Source: an uncultured Terriglobales bacterium (GTDB lineage: Bacteria > Acidobacteriota > Terriglobia > Terriglobales > Acidobacteriaceae). From it: 56,964 nucleotides of DNA. The position numbers and the translations under genes are program-made. Location of the stretch: contig CATPBJ010000075.1 in NCBI GenBank assembly GCA_955652395.1, positions 1 to 56,964 of the forward strand, read 5' to 3'. A model generated the notes under the pieces. The model worked only from the letters and a program-made list of their open reading frames with translations, was not told the origin of the DNA and ran no database searches. This document shows, piece by piece, positions 43,969-51,104 of the stretch. Each line of letters opens with the position of its first letter. The first letter of the stretch is position 1.

Positions 43969-44388
43969 TCAGGGAAATATCTCCAGTCCCGCTTGGTGAG
44001 CGGCGGCGAGCAACTTTCGGTCAAGCGTGGCCAATGGTAGCCGCTCGCGGCGTGCGGTTTCGAGGTAAACAGCGTCATACGCCGAAAGCTGAAGGGTACG
44101 TGCCGTGGTGAGGGCTTGGCGGATCGAGACGAAATCGGTGCTGCTTTCGATGGCCTGGGCCAATAACTGTTCGATCACGACGATCCCCGCCGTGGCGTTG
44201 GCAGCGGTCAAAATGCCCCGTCGCTCTGCAACGGCGAGGCCGTTGGCCATCTCCAGGTGCCACAGTCCGGGGACCACAGCCCGGGCGTCGCGAACGAGAG
44301 ACTTCTTCACTCGGGTCGCGTAGGGAACCACAGGATTGTCTACAAACCAGGCTAGCGCAAGCGAGGCATCCAGAACAAAGCGTATCAA
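43969..44388 (-). CDS. vapC: PIN-domain toxin (VapC)
   Basis: VapC toxins are magnesium-dependent RNases. The 139-residue PIN domain keeps the acidic set Asp7 (LDASLALAWF), Glu46 (HLEMANGL), Asp105 (AYDAVYLETA) and Asp123 (TLDRKL), so it should be active. The start codon overlaps the stop of the antitoxin gene by four bases, the usual coupled arrangement with the antitoxin first. The target RNA cannot be told from sequence. Confidence 0.92.
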   Translation of the reverse strand: MIRFVLDASLALAWFVDNPVVPYATRVKKSLVRDARAVVPGLWHLEMANGLAVAERRGILTAANATAGIVVIEQLLAQAIESSTDFVSIRQALTTARTLQLSAYDAVYLETARRERLPLATLDRKLLAAAHQAGLEIFP

Positions 44389-44627
44389 TCCCGACCCTCC
44401 TCGATCATGTCCTTCGCGCTGACGCCCCGGTGTGGCTTAGCGCTCTTCCGAATCCGCTCGATCTCGTCGAAGACTCCGTCCAGTTCCGTTTCTGGAGGCG
44501 CGGGAACAATCAAGGCGGCAAGTTTCCCACGGCGCGTGATTCCGATTCGTTCCCCCTCCCCAGCCCGTTCCACGAGTTCGGAGAGCTTTTGCTTGGCTTC
44601 AAACAGTCCAACCGTTCGCATTCGCAC
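44385..44627 (-). CDS. Phd/YefM-type antitoxin
   Basis: The 80-residue protein begins MRMRTVGLFEAKQKLSELV, the standard Phd/YefM start in which the fold dimerises and binds DNA, followed by RIGITRRGKLAALIVP. The C-terminal tail (ERIRKSAKPHRGVSAKDMIEEG) should wrap the VapC active site. ATG 44627 or 44621 are both possible. It opens toward the operator region that it shares with a second, divergent toxin-antitoxin pair. Confidence 0.9.
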   Translation of the reverse strand: MRMRTVGLFEAKQKLSELVERAGEGERIGITRRGKLAALIVPAPPETELDGVFDEIERIRKSAKPHRGVSAKDMIEEGRD

Positions 44628-44709
44628 CTCTCGTATTCATCTAGATGATACATCTAGACTATATACAAAGATTTTTCATTTACACAAAAATAGTGTACAC
44701 TGTCCCCGT
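44628..44709. promoter_or_regulatory. Shared AT-rich promoter/operator region of two divergent toxin-antitoxin modules
   Basis: The 82 bp between two antitoxin starts are clearly AT-richer than the genes. They contain a perfect 12-bp palindrome TCATCTAGATGA (44637-44648), a direct repeat CATCTAGA at 44638 and 44651, and a perfect 10-bp palindrome AGTGTACACT (44692-44701) just before the plus-strand ATG. These are good operator candidates for autoregulation, one possibly for each antitoxin. Core promoter elements were not assigned with confidence. Confidence 0.65.
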
Positions 44710-44928
44710 ATGAAAAACATTACCCTCAGTGCGGATGAAGGGCTAATTGAGCAGGCCCGTCTGGTAGCGCGAGCACAGCACAGAACTCTGAACGCGGCTT
44801 TTCGGGAATGGCTGGAGCAGTACGCGGCACAAGCTGGAGGCGGTGCTGCGGTGGATGCGCTTATGCGCCGTCTTCGCCACGTGCGCTCGTCAGGCCCTTA
44901 CAATCGGGACGAGATGAATGAGCGGTAG
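44710..44928 (+). CDS. Ribbon-helix-helix-type antitoxin
   Basis: A 72-residue protein reading MKNITLSADEGLIEQARLV, which is the beta-strand plus helix pattern of ribbon-helix-helix antitoxins, with a disordered-looking C-terminus (RSSGPYNRDEMNER). ATG 44710 is ten bases after the palindrome and has no clear ribosome-binding site, so leaderless or weak translation is possible. It overlaps the following PIN toxin gene by 11 nt. Confidence 0.85.
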   Translation: MKNITLSADEGLIEQARLVARAQHRTLNAAFREWLEQYAAQAGGGAAVDALMRRLRHVRSSGPYNRDEMNER

Positions 44929-45340
44929 GTTCTTCCTCGACACGAACATATTTGCGTACGCCTTCGACGCGAAATCGCCCGCCAAGGCGAAGCGAGCGGC
45001 GCAGCTCATTCGACAGGCCGCGGATACCGGGAACGGGGTGGTCAGCCATCAGGTGGTCCAGGAATTCTTCAACCTGGCTTTCCGCCGTTTCCAGCAACCC
45101 ATGAACGTGGCCGAGGCGGAACAATACCTGATCACAGTGTTCCGCCCACTACTGGCGGTCCACTCCTCGCATGCTCTCTACGTCGAGGCTATGCGTATAG
45201 CGGGAAAATATCGGTTGTCCTGGTATGACTGCATCATCGTAGCTGCCGCCTTGCAGAGCCAGTGCGTCGTCCTCTACACCGAAGACCTCCAGCACGGGCA
45301 GGAAATCGAACGCCTCTGCATTGAGAATCCGTTTATTTAA
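44918..45340 (+). CDS. vapC: PIN-domain toxin (VapC)
   Basis: The 140-residue PIN domain keeps Asp8 (FFLDTNIFAYAF), Glu49 (VVQEFFNLAF), Asp104 (SWYDCIIVAAAL) and an acidic pair at 122-123 (YTEDLQHG), so it should be catalytically competent. It differs clearly from the minus-strand VapC nearby and is paired with a different antitoxin type, indicating that the two modules came together independently and not by local duplication. Confidence 0.92.
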   Translation: MSGRFFLDTNIFAYAFDAKSPAKAKRAAQLIRQAADTGNGVVSHQVVQEFFNLAFRRFQQPMNVAEAEQYLITVFRPLLAVHSSHALYVEAMRIAGKYRLSWYDCIIVAAALQSQCVVLYTEDLQHGQEIERLCIENPFI

Positions 45341-45369
45341 TCCGTCGGAAGCCGACAGTCGAGCCACCC

Positions 45370-46404
45370 TTACACGAACCTCACCTTCACATCCGGCCCC
45401 TTCTCCAGGTGAATGCTGTCGATGAACCGCACTTTTCCGGTGCGCAGGGTCAGGATCACGGATGAGGTTCGCGTGCCTTCGCCAAAAAAGCGCACTCCTT
45501 TCATCAACGATCCGTCGGTCACTCCGGTGGCGGCGAAGATGAGTTGCTTGCCGGGCGCGAGGTCTTCGGCTTCGTAAATCTTGTTCTTGTCTTTGATCCC
45601 CATGCGTACGATGCGTTCTTCTAATTCCGGCTTGTCGATGACCAGCCGTCCCTGCATGTAGCCATTCAGACAGCGAATGGCGGCTGCTGTGATCACACCT
45701 TCAGGGGCGCCCCCTGAGCCCATGACTGCATGCACACCGGTGCCGATGACGGCGGCTGCGATGCCTGCCGACAAATCACCGTCGCCGATCAGCCTGATCC
45801 TCGCCCCGGCCTTGCGGATGTCCGCAATCAGCTTCTCGTGCCGCGGCCGGTCGAGCACGATGACCACCAGATCCTCAACGTCGCGACCCATGCGTTTGGC
45901 AATATTCTTAAGATTGTCAATCACCGGAGCGTCGAGATCCACCGCGCCTTTGCAGGAGGGGCCGACCACGATCTTTTCCATGTAACAGTCCGGCGCGTTC
46001 AGCAACCCGCCACTTTCGGAGGCGGCCAAAACCGTGATGGCGCCGGGCGCGCCCGTGGCGCACAGGTTCGTGCCTTCCAGGGGATCGACCGCGATATCTA
46101 CTTCTGGAACTTCGGTTCCGTCGGGAAACTCCGCGCCGACTCTCTCACCGATGTAGAGCATGGGCGCCTCATCGCGTTCGCCCTCGCCAATCACGATGGT
46201 GCCGCGCATGGGAATTGAGTCCATGGTTTTACGCATAGCTTCGGTGGCCACTTGGTCGGAAAGTTTGCGTTCTCCCTGGCCCATGGTGTGAGCGGAGGCA
46301 ATGGCGGCAGTCTCCACCACCCGCAGGAACCTCGAAGCCAGGTCACTTTCAATGTTTCGGCCAAAGGTCCTTGCCTTGGCTTCGGATTTATTAACGGCTG
46401 CCAT
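45370..46404 (-). CDS. glpX: Class II fructose-1,6-bisphosphatase
   Basis: GlpX dephosphorylates fructose-1,6-bisphosphate in gluconeogenesis. The 345-residue protein has the metal-site motifs [18 protein letters not shown] and [13 protein letters not shown], plus [14 protein letters not shown] and [14 protein letters not shown], all typical. ATG 46404 is preferred because of a GGGGG stretch seven bases upstream; the frame could open 33 nt earlier. In cyanobacteria and some other bacteria this class also acts on sedoheptulose-1,7-bisphosphate, but nothing here points to that. Confidence 0.96.
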   Translation of the reverse strand: MAAVNKSEAKARTFGRNIESDLASRFLRVVETAAIASAHTMGQGERKLSDQVATEAMRKTMDSIPMRGTIVIGEGERDEAPMLYIGERVGAEFPDGTEVPEVDIAVDPLEGTNLCATGAPGAITVLAASESGGLLNAPDCYMEKIVVGPSCKGAVDLDAPVIDNLKNIAKRMGRDVEDLVVIVLDRPRHEKLIADIRKAGARIRLIGDGDLSAGIAAAVIGTGVHAVMGSGGAPEGVITAAAIRCLNGYMQGRLVIDKPELEERIVRMGIKDKNKIYEAEDLAPGKQLIFAATGVTDGSLMKGVRFFGEGTRTSSVILTLRTGKVRFIDSIHLEKGPDVKVRFV

Positions 46405-46529
46405 GACTGCCCCCTGATCAATAAAGGTTGTACGCACGCGCGGTCAATGAATATACCGCCGATGGACTGCGAAGGGAAAGTTACGAGCGGGGCACGGCTA
46501 TACCGTCTCAGCTGGCGAGGTCGTTGTAG

Positions 46530-46910
46530 CTCCCGTGGACGAGGATTAAGGTTAAGGTTTTATTTGCCAAGGAGAAGCTCATGGCGATCCAACCAAGGCG
46601 GCATTTCCCTTCTCGCATGGGCTCGCCCTTGCGGAAGCTGGACACGAAGTGCAAATTTACTCGCCTGGGGGAAGCTGTCGTGCTGATGCGAAAGACGCTC
46701 GCCAACTCGGTCACGCCAGTGGGATGGCCACCCGTAGGCGAAACGCTGGATAAGCTAGCCGCGAAGCATGTTCAAATCTATGTTTGTGGCGCGTGTTCCC
46801 GTACCAGGGGGGTAACCGATGCGGATTTGAACAACTATGGAGCGAAGGTTGGCAACCCGACGATATCCGTGTCCCTGATTGAAGGGGCCGACCACGTCAT
46901 CACCGAGTAG
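46530..46910 (+). pseudogene. Frameshifted DsrE/DsrF-like gene remnant
   Basis: The intact part (from about 46660: LGEAVVLMRKTLANSVTPVG, then IYVCGACSRTRGVTDADLN) is the C-terminal half of a DsrE-type small protein with a conserved Cys. The expected N-terminal half is readable only in the next frame at 46583-46660 (GDPTKAAFPFSHGLALAEAG), and the start region shifts back to the first frame (KVKVLFAKE). So two frame changes, near 46578 and within GCCTGGGGGAA near 46665, separate the halves. A good AAGGAG-ATG at 46581 opens only the wrong frame for the N-terminus. Decay or sequencing indels are both possible. Confidence 0.75.
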
Positions 46911-46924
46911 TAACTCTTTGCTGC

Positions 46925-48103
46925 CTAAAGCGCGTCGATCCCGGTCACGCTCTGACCGATGATAAGGGTGTGAATGTCGTGAGTGCCTTCATAGGTCTTC
47001 ACTGACTCCAGGTTTGCCATGTGGCGGAAGATCGGGTATTCGTCGGCAATGCCGTTGGCGCCCAGGATGTCGCGGGCCATGCGGGCACATTCCAGCGCCA
47101 TCCAGACATTGTTTCGCTTGGACATGGAAATGTGCTGCGGAGCCGCTTTGTCTTTATCTTTCAGGCGTCCGACTTGCAGCGCCAGCAACTGGGCCTTGGT
47201 GATTTCGGAAATCATCCAGGTAAGTTTTTCCTGTACGAGTTGATGTGAGGCGATGGGCTGATCGCGGAATTGTTTGCGGAACAACGAATATTGCAGAGCA
47301 CAGTCGTAACAGGCCATGGCGGCGCCGATGGCGCCCCAGCCGATTCCGTAACGGGCCTGGCTCAAGCACATGAGGGGAGATTTCAGGCCTCCGCTTTTAG
47401 GCAGCAGGTTCGATTCCGGGATGTGCACATCCTGCAGGGAAAGGCTTGACGTGACCGAAGCGCGCAGTGACCACTTGCCGTGTATGTCCTCGGCGCGGAA
47501 GCCGGGACGGTCGGTTTCGACCAGGAAGCCGCGGATCTTGTTGTTTTCATCCTCCACCTTGGCCCAGATAATCGCGACGGCGGCAATGGAGCCCGACGTG
47601 ATCCACATCTTTTCGCCGTTAAGGATATATTCATTGCCCGACTTCCTGGCGCGGGTCCGCATGCCTCCAGGATTAGAACCGAAGTCCGGTTCGGTCAGAC
47701 CGAAGCACCCGATCTTCTCACCCTTCTGCATCACCGGAAGCCAGGTCTGTTTCTGCTCGTCGCTGCCGAAGGCGTAGATGGGATACATGGCCAGCGACGA
47801 GTGCACGCTGACGAAGGAGCGAACGCCGCTGTCACCCCGCTCCAATTCCTGCATCACAAGGCCGTATTCGACGTTCGACATACCGGCGCAGCCATAGCCT
47901 TTGAGGCTCGCGCCATATAAGCCCAGGTCTGCCATGGGTTTGACCAGTTCCTGCGGGAAGCGCCCGGCGCGGTTGCACTCTTCGATGATGGGGATGAGAT
48001 TGTCCTCGATAAATTTGCGGGTGGTGTCGCGGACCAGACGTTCGTCATCCGTGAGCAAGGAGTCGAATTCGAGGAAATCAACTCCCCGGAACTTGATGGC
48101 CAT
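46925..48103 (-). CDS. Acyl-CoA dehydrogenase, glutaryl-CoA dehydrogenase-like
   Basis: An FAD flavoenzyme of 392 residues for alpha,beta-oxidation of acyl-CoA. It shows GCFGLTEPDFGSNPGGMRT, WITSGSIAAVAIIWAK, the RYGIGWGAIGAAMACYDCAL helix, and the catalytic Glu in KTYEGTHDIHTLIIG, which is the position and context of glutaryl-CoA dehydrogenase. ATG 48103 (GAGAAG upstream) gives the family-standard MAIKFRGVDFLEFDSLL; the longer frame reaches into a repeat. If the assignment is right it also decarboxylates, giving crotonyl-CoA in lysine and aromatic breakdown. Confidence 0.92.
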   Translation of the reverse strand: MAIKFRGVDFLEFDSLLTDDERLVRDTTRKFIEDNLIPIIEECNRAGRFPQELVKPMADLGLYGASLKGYGCAGMSNVEYGLVMQELERGDSGVRSFVSVHSSLAMYPIYAFGSDEQKQTWLPVMQKGEKIGCFGLTEPDFGSNPGGMRTRARKSGNEYILNGEKMWITSGSIAAVAIIWAKVEDENNKIRGFLVETDRPGFRAEDIHGKWSLRASVTSSLSLQDVHIPESNLLPKSGGLKSPLMCLSQARYGIGWGAIGAAMACYDCALQYSLFRKQFRDQPIASHQLVQEKLTWMISEITKAQLLALQVGRLKDKDKAAPQHISMSKRNNVWMALECARMARDILGANGIADEYPIFRHMANLESVKTYEGTHDIHTLIIGQSVTGIDAL

Positions 48104-48490
48104 CAGCTTCTCATTTCTGTTTCTTCGCCGCGGGCAGGCGCGCAGGGAGTGGAAACTCTTGAAGGTAACAAAGGGTAGGAGAGCAGTCAAACTGGCGCTG
48201 GTAGCGTTTGCTGCTGTGCGACCAGCCCTTGACGCACTTTGCGATTAACGCAGGCTTGATGTGCGGCCGGTTAGACCTTAAATCGCAAAGTGCGCCAAGA
48301 TCCCGCAAAGTTCGCGAAGAAACCCAGCGCGAATACTAGCTTGCCCCAACACATGGGTGTCGGGAACGGGCGGAGACAGTTTTTACAAACTTTTTGCAAG
48401 GTCCGGACGTGCATCGGCAGAGGGGCATCTAAGCTATACGTAAGTTGCACCGTGGCTTGAAGACGGGCACAATACAGCAGTTTGCCGAAC
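48104..48490. other. Intergenic region with a dispersed-type inverted repeat
   Basis: The 387-nt gap between the divergent acyl-CoA dehydrogenase and TPR genes holds a perfect 14-bp inverted repeat (48233-48246 with 48281-48294, CGCACTTTGCGATT and its complement). Another AAAGTTCGCGAAG phrase follows near 48307. This resembles repeats common in many bacterial genomes. Both promoters must be here, but none was assigned. Confidence 0.65.
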
Positions 48491-49357
48491 ATGAAGATAA
48501 GGGTACGCAATCGAGCAATGGGGCGGGCAGTTCTATCCGGCGCAATCTGTCTGGGAACATTCCTTCTTTCCGCGTTCGCGGTCGATGTGCCAGCTCCCGC
48601 TCCTTCTCTGGATCGGGGATTCCGACTGCTTTACAACCTCGATTTTGATCAGGCGCATCAGGTGTTTCTTTCCTGGCAGCACGAGCATCCTCAGGATCCG
48701 GTTGGGCCAACGGCCGAGGCGGCGGGAATACTGTTCTCGGAATTTCATCGGCTGGGAGTGCTGGAAGGCCAGTTTTACGAGAATGACAAGAAATTCTTGA
48801 GCCGCGACAAGCGGGATCCGGATACCGGCGTACGCGACCGCTTTAATGCGGCCCTGGCCCGCGCCCAAAGCACCGCGAGCCTTCGTCTGGCTTCCAATGC
48901 CAACGACCGCGATGCGCTGTTTGCCATGACGCTTTCGTCCGGACTGCAGGCCGATTACGCTGCGCTGATTGAAAAGAAGAATATGTCCTCCTTGCATTAC
49001 ACCCGCGAGGCCAATGACTGGGCGGACAGACTTTTGGCGGTGGATCCGGGTTGCTACGATGCGCGGGTGGCTACGGGTTTCAGCAAGTACATTATTGGCA
49101 GCATGGCGGCGCCGTTGCGCTGGGTGTTGCGGATAGGGGGGGTCGCAGGCGATAAGAAGCAGGGGATCGTAGAGTTGCAGATGACCGCCGATCACGGCCA
49201 GTATCTGGCTCCCTTTGCACGGATACTGCTGGCCATCGCTTATGTGCGCGACAAGAACAACACCCGAGCCCGGCAGCTGCTGGCAAGCCTGCGTGACGAA
49301 TTCCCCAAAAACACACTGTTCACGCACGAAATCGCCCGCCTGGATGCGGTTCATTGA
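48491..49357 (+). CDS. Secreted TPR-like protein, 288 residues, distant paralogue of the 23234 protein
   Basis: A signal-anchor-like N-terminus (MGRAVLSGAICLGTFLLSAF) leads into a helical repeat protein. Alignment by eye with the protein at 23234 shows FRLLYNLDFDQAHQVFLSW against FNHFYNLDYDRAVQEFEQV, and SKYIIGSMAAPLRWVLRIG against HNYVVGSLPWGVKAAASIVG. It lacks the last third of the longer protein. ATG 48491, TTG 48482 and ATG 48518 are all possible starts. Function unknown, probably envelope-associated scaffolding. Confidence 0.8.
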   Translation: MKIRVRNRAMGRAVLSGAICLGTFLLSAFAVDVPAPAPSLDRGFRLLYNLDFDQAHQVFLSWQHEHPQDPVGPTAEAAGILFSEFHRLGVLEGQFYENDKKFLSRDKRDPDTGVRDRFNAALARAQSTASLRLASNANDRDALFAMTLSSGLQADYAALIEKKNMSSLHYTREANDWADRLLAVDPGCYDARVATGFSKYIIGSMAAPLRWVLRIGGVAGDKKQGIVELQMTADHGQYLAPFARILLAIAYVRDKNNTRARQLLASLRDEFPKNTLFTHEIARLDAVH

Positions 49358-49433
49358 ACTTAGCGCGAGGGCCGCATTTCTTGTGCCGCTTGCGCGGTTC
49401 AGCTGAGCCTGGTTCACTCGAAATTCACTCCGT

Positions 49434-49451
49434 TGTAACAATCCTGTAACA
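49434..49451 (+). promoter_or_regulatory. PHO-box-like direct repeat upstream of pstS
   Basis: TGTAACA occurs twice (49434-49440 and 49445-49451) with an 11-bp period, matching the spacing of PhoB binding sites and resembling their TGTCA-type half-sites. It lies 47-64 bases before the pstS start, a suitable position for activation under phosphate limitation. Confidence 0.65.
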
Positions 49452-49497
49452 TTCGCGGCGTACAACTGCCCCAGAACTAATAAGGAGGAACCATCGC

Positions 49498-50499
49498 GTG
49501 ATACGCCGCATTGTGCTTTTGTGCCTTGCTCTGGCTGTGCCTGCTTTCGGCCAGACGACATTGAATGGGGCAGGCGCTACTTTTCCTAATCCGATGTACC
49601 AGAAGTGGTTCAGCGAATACCACAAGGCTCATCCGGACATTCAATTCAACTACCAATCCATTGGGAGCGGCGGCGGCATCCGTCAGGTTCTGGCGCAAAC
49701 CGTGGATTTCGGCGCCAGTGACGGTCCCATGACTGATGAGCAACTCTCCCAGGCCAAGACCAAGATCCTGCATATTCCGACCGTGATGGGAGCGGTTGTC
49801 CCGGCTTATAACGTTCCCGGTGTCAGCGGAGAACTGAAGTTCTCCCCAGAGGCGTTAGCCGGAATCTTTTTGGGCAAGATCACCACCTGGAATGATCCCG
49901 CCATTGCCAAGGCCAATCCTGGTGTCAATCTGCCCAACCAGAATATCATCGTGGTTCATCGCTCCGATGGCAGCGGCACCAGCTACATCTTCACCGACTA
50001 TCTCTCTAAAGTGAGTACGGAGTGGGCGAATGGGCCGGGGAAGGGAACTTCCGTGAAGTGGCCCGTCGGTCTGGGCGGCAAGGGTAACGAAGGTGTCGCC
50101 GGAATGATCCGACAGATGCAGGGTGGGATCGGCTACATTGAGCTCATCTACGCGGTCCAAAACAAGATCGACTACGGCAGCGTGAAAAACGCTTCCGGAG
50201 CTTTCGTAAAAGCCTCCCTGGATAGCGTGACCGCCGCGGCAGCTTCTGCCAAGAGCATGCCCGCGGATTTCCGCGTATCCATCACCAACGCTCCGGGTAA
50301 GGACGCCTATCCCATCTCCAGCTTCACCTGGCTCCTGATTCCGGAAAAGTCCAAGGAAGCGGCCAAGGGCAAGATCCTTGCCGATTTCCTTACCTGGATG
50401 GTTGACGACGGCCAGAAGATGACCGCTGAGCTGACCTACGCGCCCCTGCCAGGGAATGTAGCGGAGAAGGTCAAAGGCGCGATCAAGTTAGTACAGTAG
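49498..50499 (+). CDS. pstS: Phosphate ABC-transporter substrate-binding protein PstS
   Basis: PstS binds inorganic phosphate in the periplasm for PstCAB. GTG 49498 follows AAGGAGG. A signal peptide (MIRRIVLLCLALAVPAFG) precedes LNGAGATFPNPMYQKWF, YQSIGSGGGIRQVL, DFGASDGPM and HRSDGSGTSYIFTDYL, which contain the phosphate ligands. The mature protein is 333 residues including signal, as expected. No pstC, pstA, pstB or phoU follows, so the transporter core must be elsewhere, or this is a stand-alone phosphate-binding component. Confidence 0.96.
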   Translation: MIRRIVLLCLALAVPAFGQTTLNGAGATFPNPMYQKWFSEYHKAHPDIQFNYQSIGSGGGIRQVLAQTVDFGASDGPMTDEQLSQAKTKILHIPTVMGAVVPAYNVPGVSGELKFSPEALAGIFLGKITTWNDPAIAKANPGVNLPNQNIIVVHRSDGSGTSYIFTDYLSKVSTEWANGPGKGTSVKWPVGLGGKGNEGVAGMIRQMQGGIGYIELIYAVQNKIDYGSVKNASGAFVKASLDSVTAAAASAKSMPADFRVSITNAPGKDAYPISSFTWLLIPEKSKEAAKGKILADFLTWMVDDGQKMTAELTYAPLPGNVAEKVKGAIKLVQ

Positions 50500-50523
50500 C
50501 GGGCAAACCGCAACTAGTAATGG

Positions 50524-50563
50524 ACGACCGAGGGACGGGCTCTGAAGTCCGTGCCTCGGTCGT
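50524..50563. repeat. Strong hairpin downstream of pstS
   Basis: Arms of 15 bp with one mismatch (50524-50538 and 50549-50563) and a ten-base loop lie 24 nt after the pstS stop. There is no T-run. It could stabilise the 3' end of the pstS mRNA or stop transcription weakly; it may also be a dispersed palindrome. Confidence 0.6.
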
Positions 50564-50633
50564 AGGTGTCTGCTACGATTCGAAAAGAGTGCCCGGCATC
50601 CCGTCCATCGGCTTCTGTTCTATACTGATTTTG

Positions 50634-51047
50634 ATGAAGCGCATCCTGACGAGTACGGCGCTGTTGGCGGTTGTATTTTCATCTTCCCATCTCTACGCGG
50701 CGGAAAAGCAATTTGAAGCAGGCCGGATCGTTACGGTGGAAAAGAAATTCCACACGCGGGTTTTGTACTATCTGGTGAATACTCCCGTAACGCAGGATGA
50801 TCCCTACTATGAAGTCTGGCTGCAGCTGGGCAATGTTGTCCTGTTGGCGGAATACACGCCACGGCACGCTGCCGACGAGCTGCCCGACGGCTGGAAGGAT
50901 AATGCGGAAGTGCAGATGAAGATTACTGACAAGCATCATGTGTCAGTCAAGCAGCAAGGTGGAATGGAACTGCAGTTGTTGATCGTGAAACGCATGCTTG
51001 GGACCGCGCAGGCGGCGGCCCCCCAACCCCCATCGGTGAATAACTAA
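50634..51047 (+). CDS. Secreted hypothetical protein, 137 residues
   Basis: ATG 50634 opens a signal peptide (MKRILTSTALLAVVFSSSH). The mature part is mostly beta (FEAGRIVTVEKKFHTRVLYY, YEVWLQLGNVVLLAEYTP, QLLIVKRMLG) with a proline-rich tail. The longer frame from 50520 covers the hairpin and is rejected. I do not recognise the family. Its position between pstS and ppk1 is compatible with a phosphate-linked role but does not show one. Confidence 0.75.
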   Translation: MKRILTSTALLAVVFSSSHLYAAEKQFEAGRIVTVEKKFHTRVLYYLVNTPVTQDDPYYEVWLQLGNVVLLAEYTPRHAADELPDGWKDNAEVQMKITDKHHVSVKQQGGMELQLLIVKRMLGTAQAAAPQPPSVNN

Positions 51048-51104
51048 ACGGAACTGATTGGGCATCCAGTAGTCTGCCGAAGAGTCAGTGTTCTCTGCTA
51101 GATC

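Noticed and set aside
47395-47425. tRNA-like TTCGATTCC phrase
   Set aside because: It falls inside the acyl-CoA dehydrogenase coding sequence, with no acceptor, D or anticodon arms around it.
50524-50563. Intrinsic terminator of pstS
   Set aside because: The hairpin is strong but no T-run follows, so it is listed as a repeat and not as a terminator.
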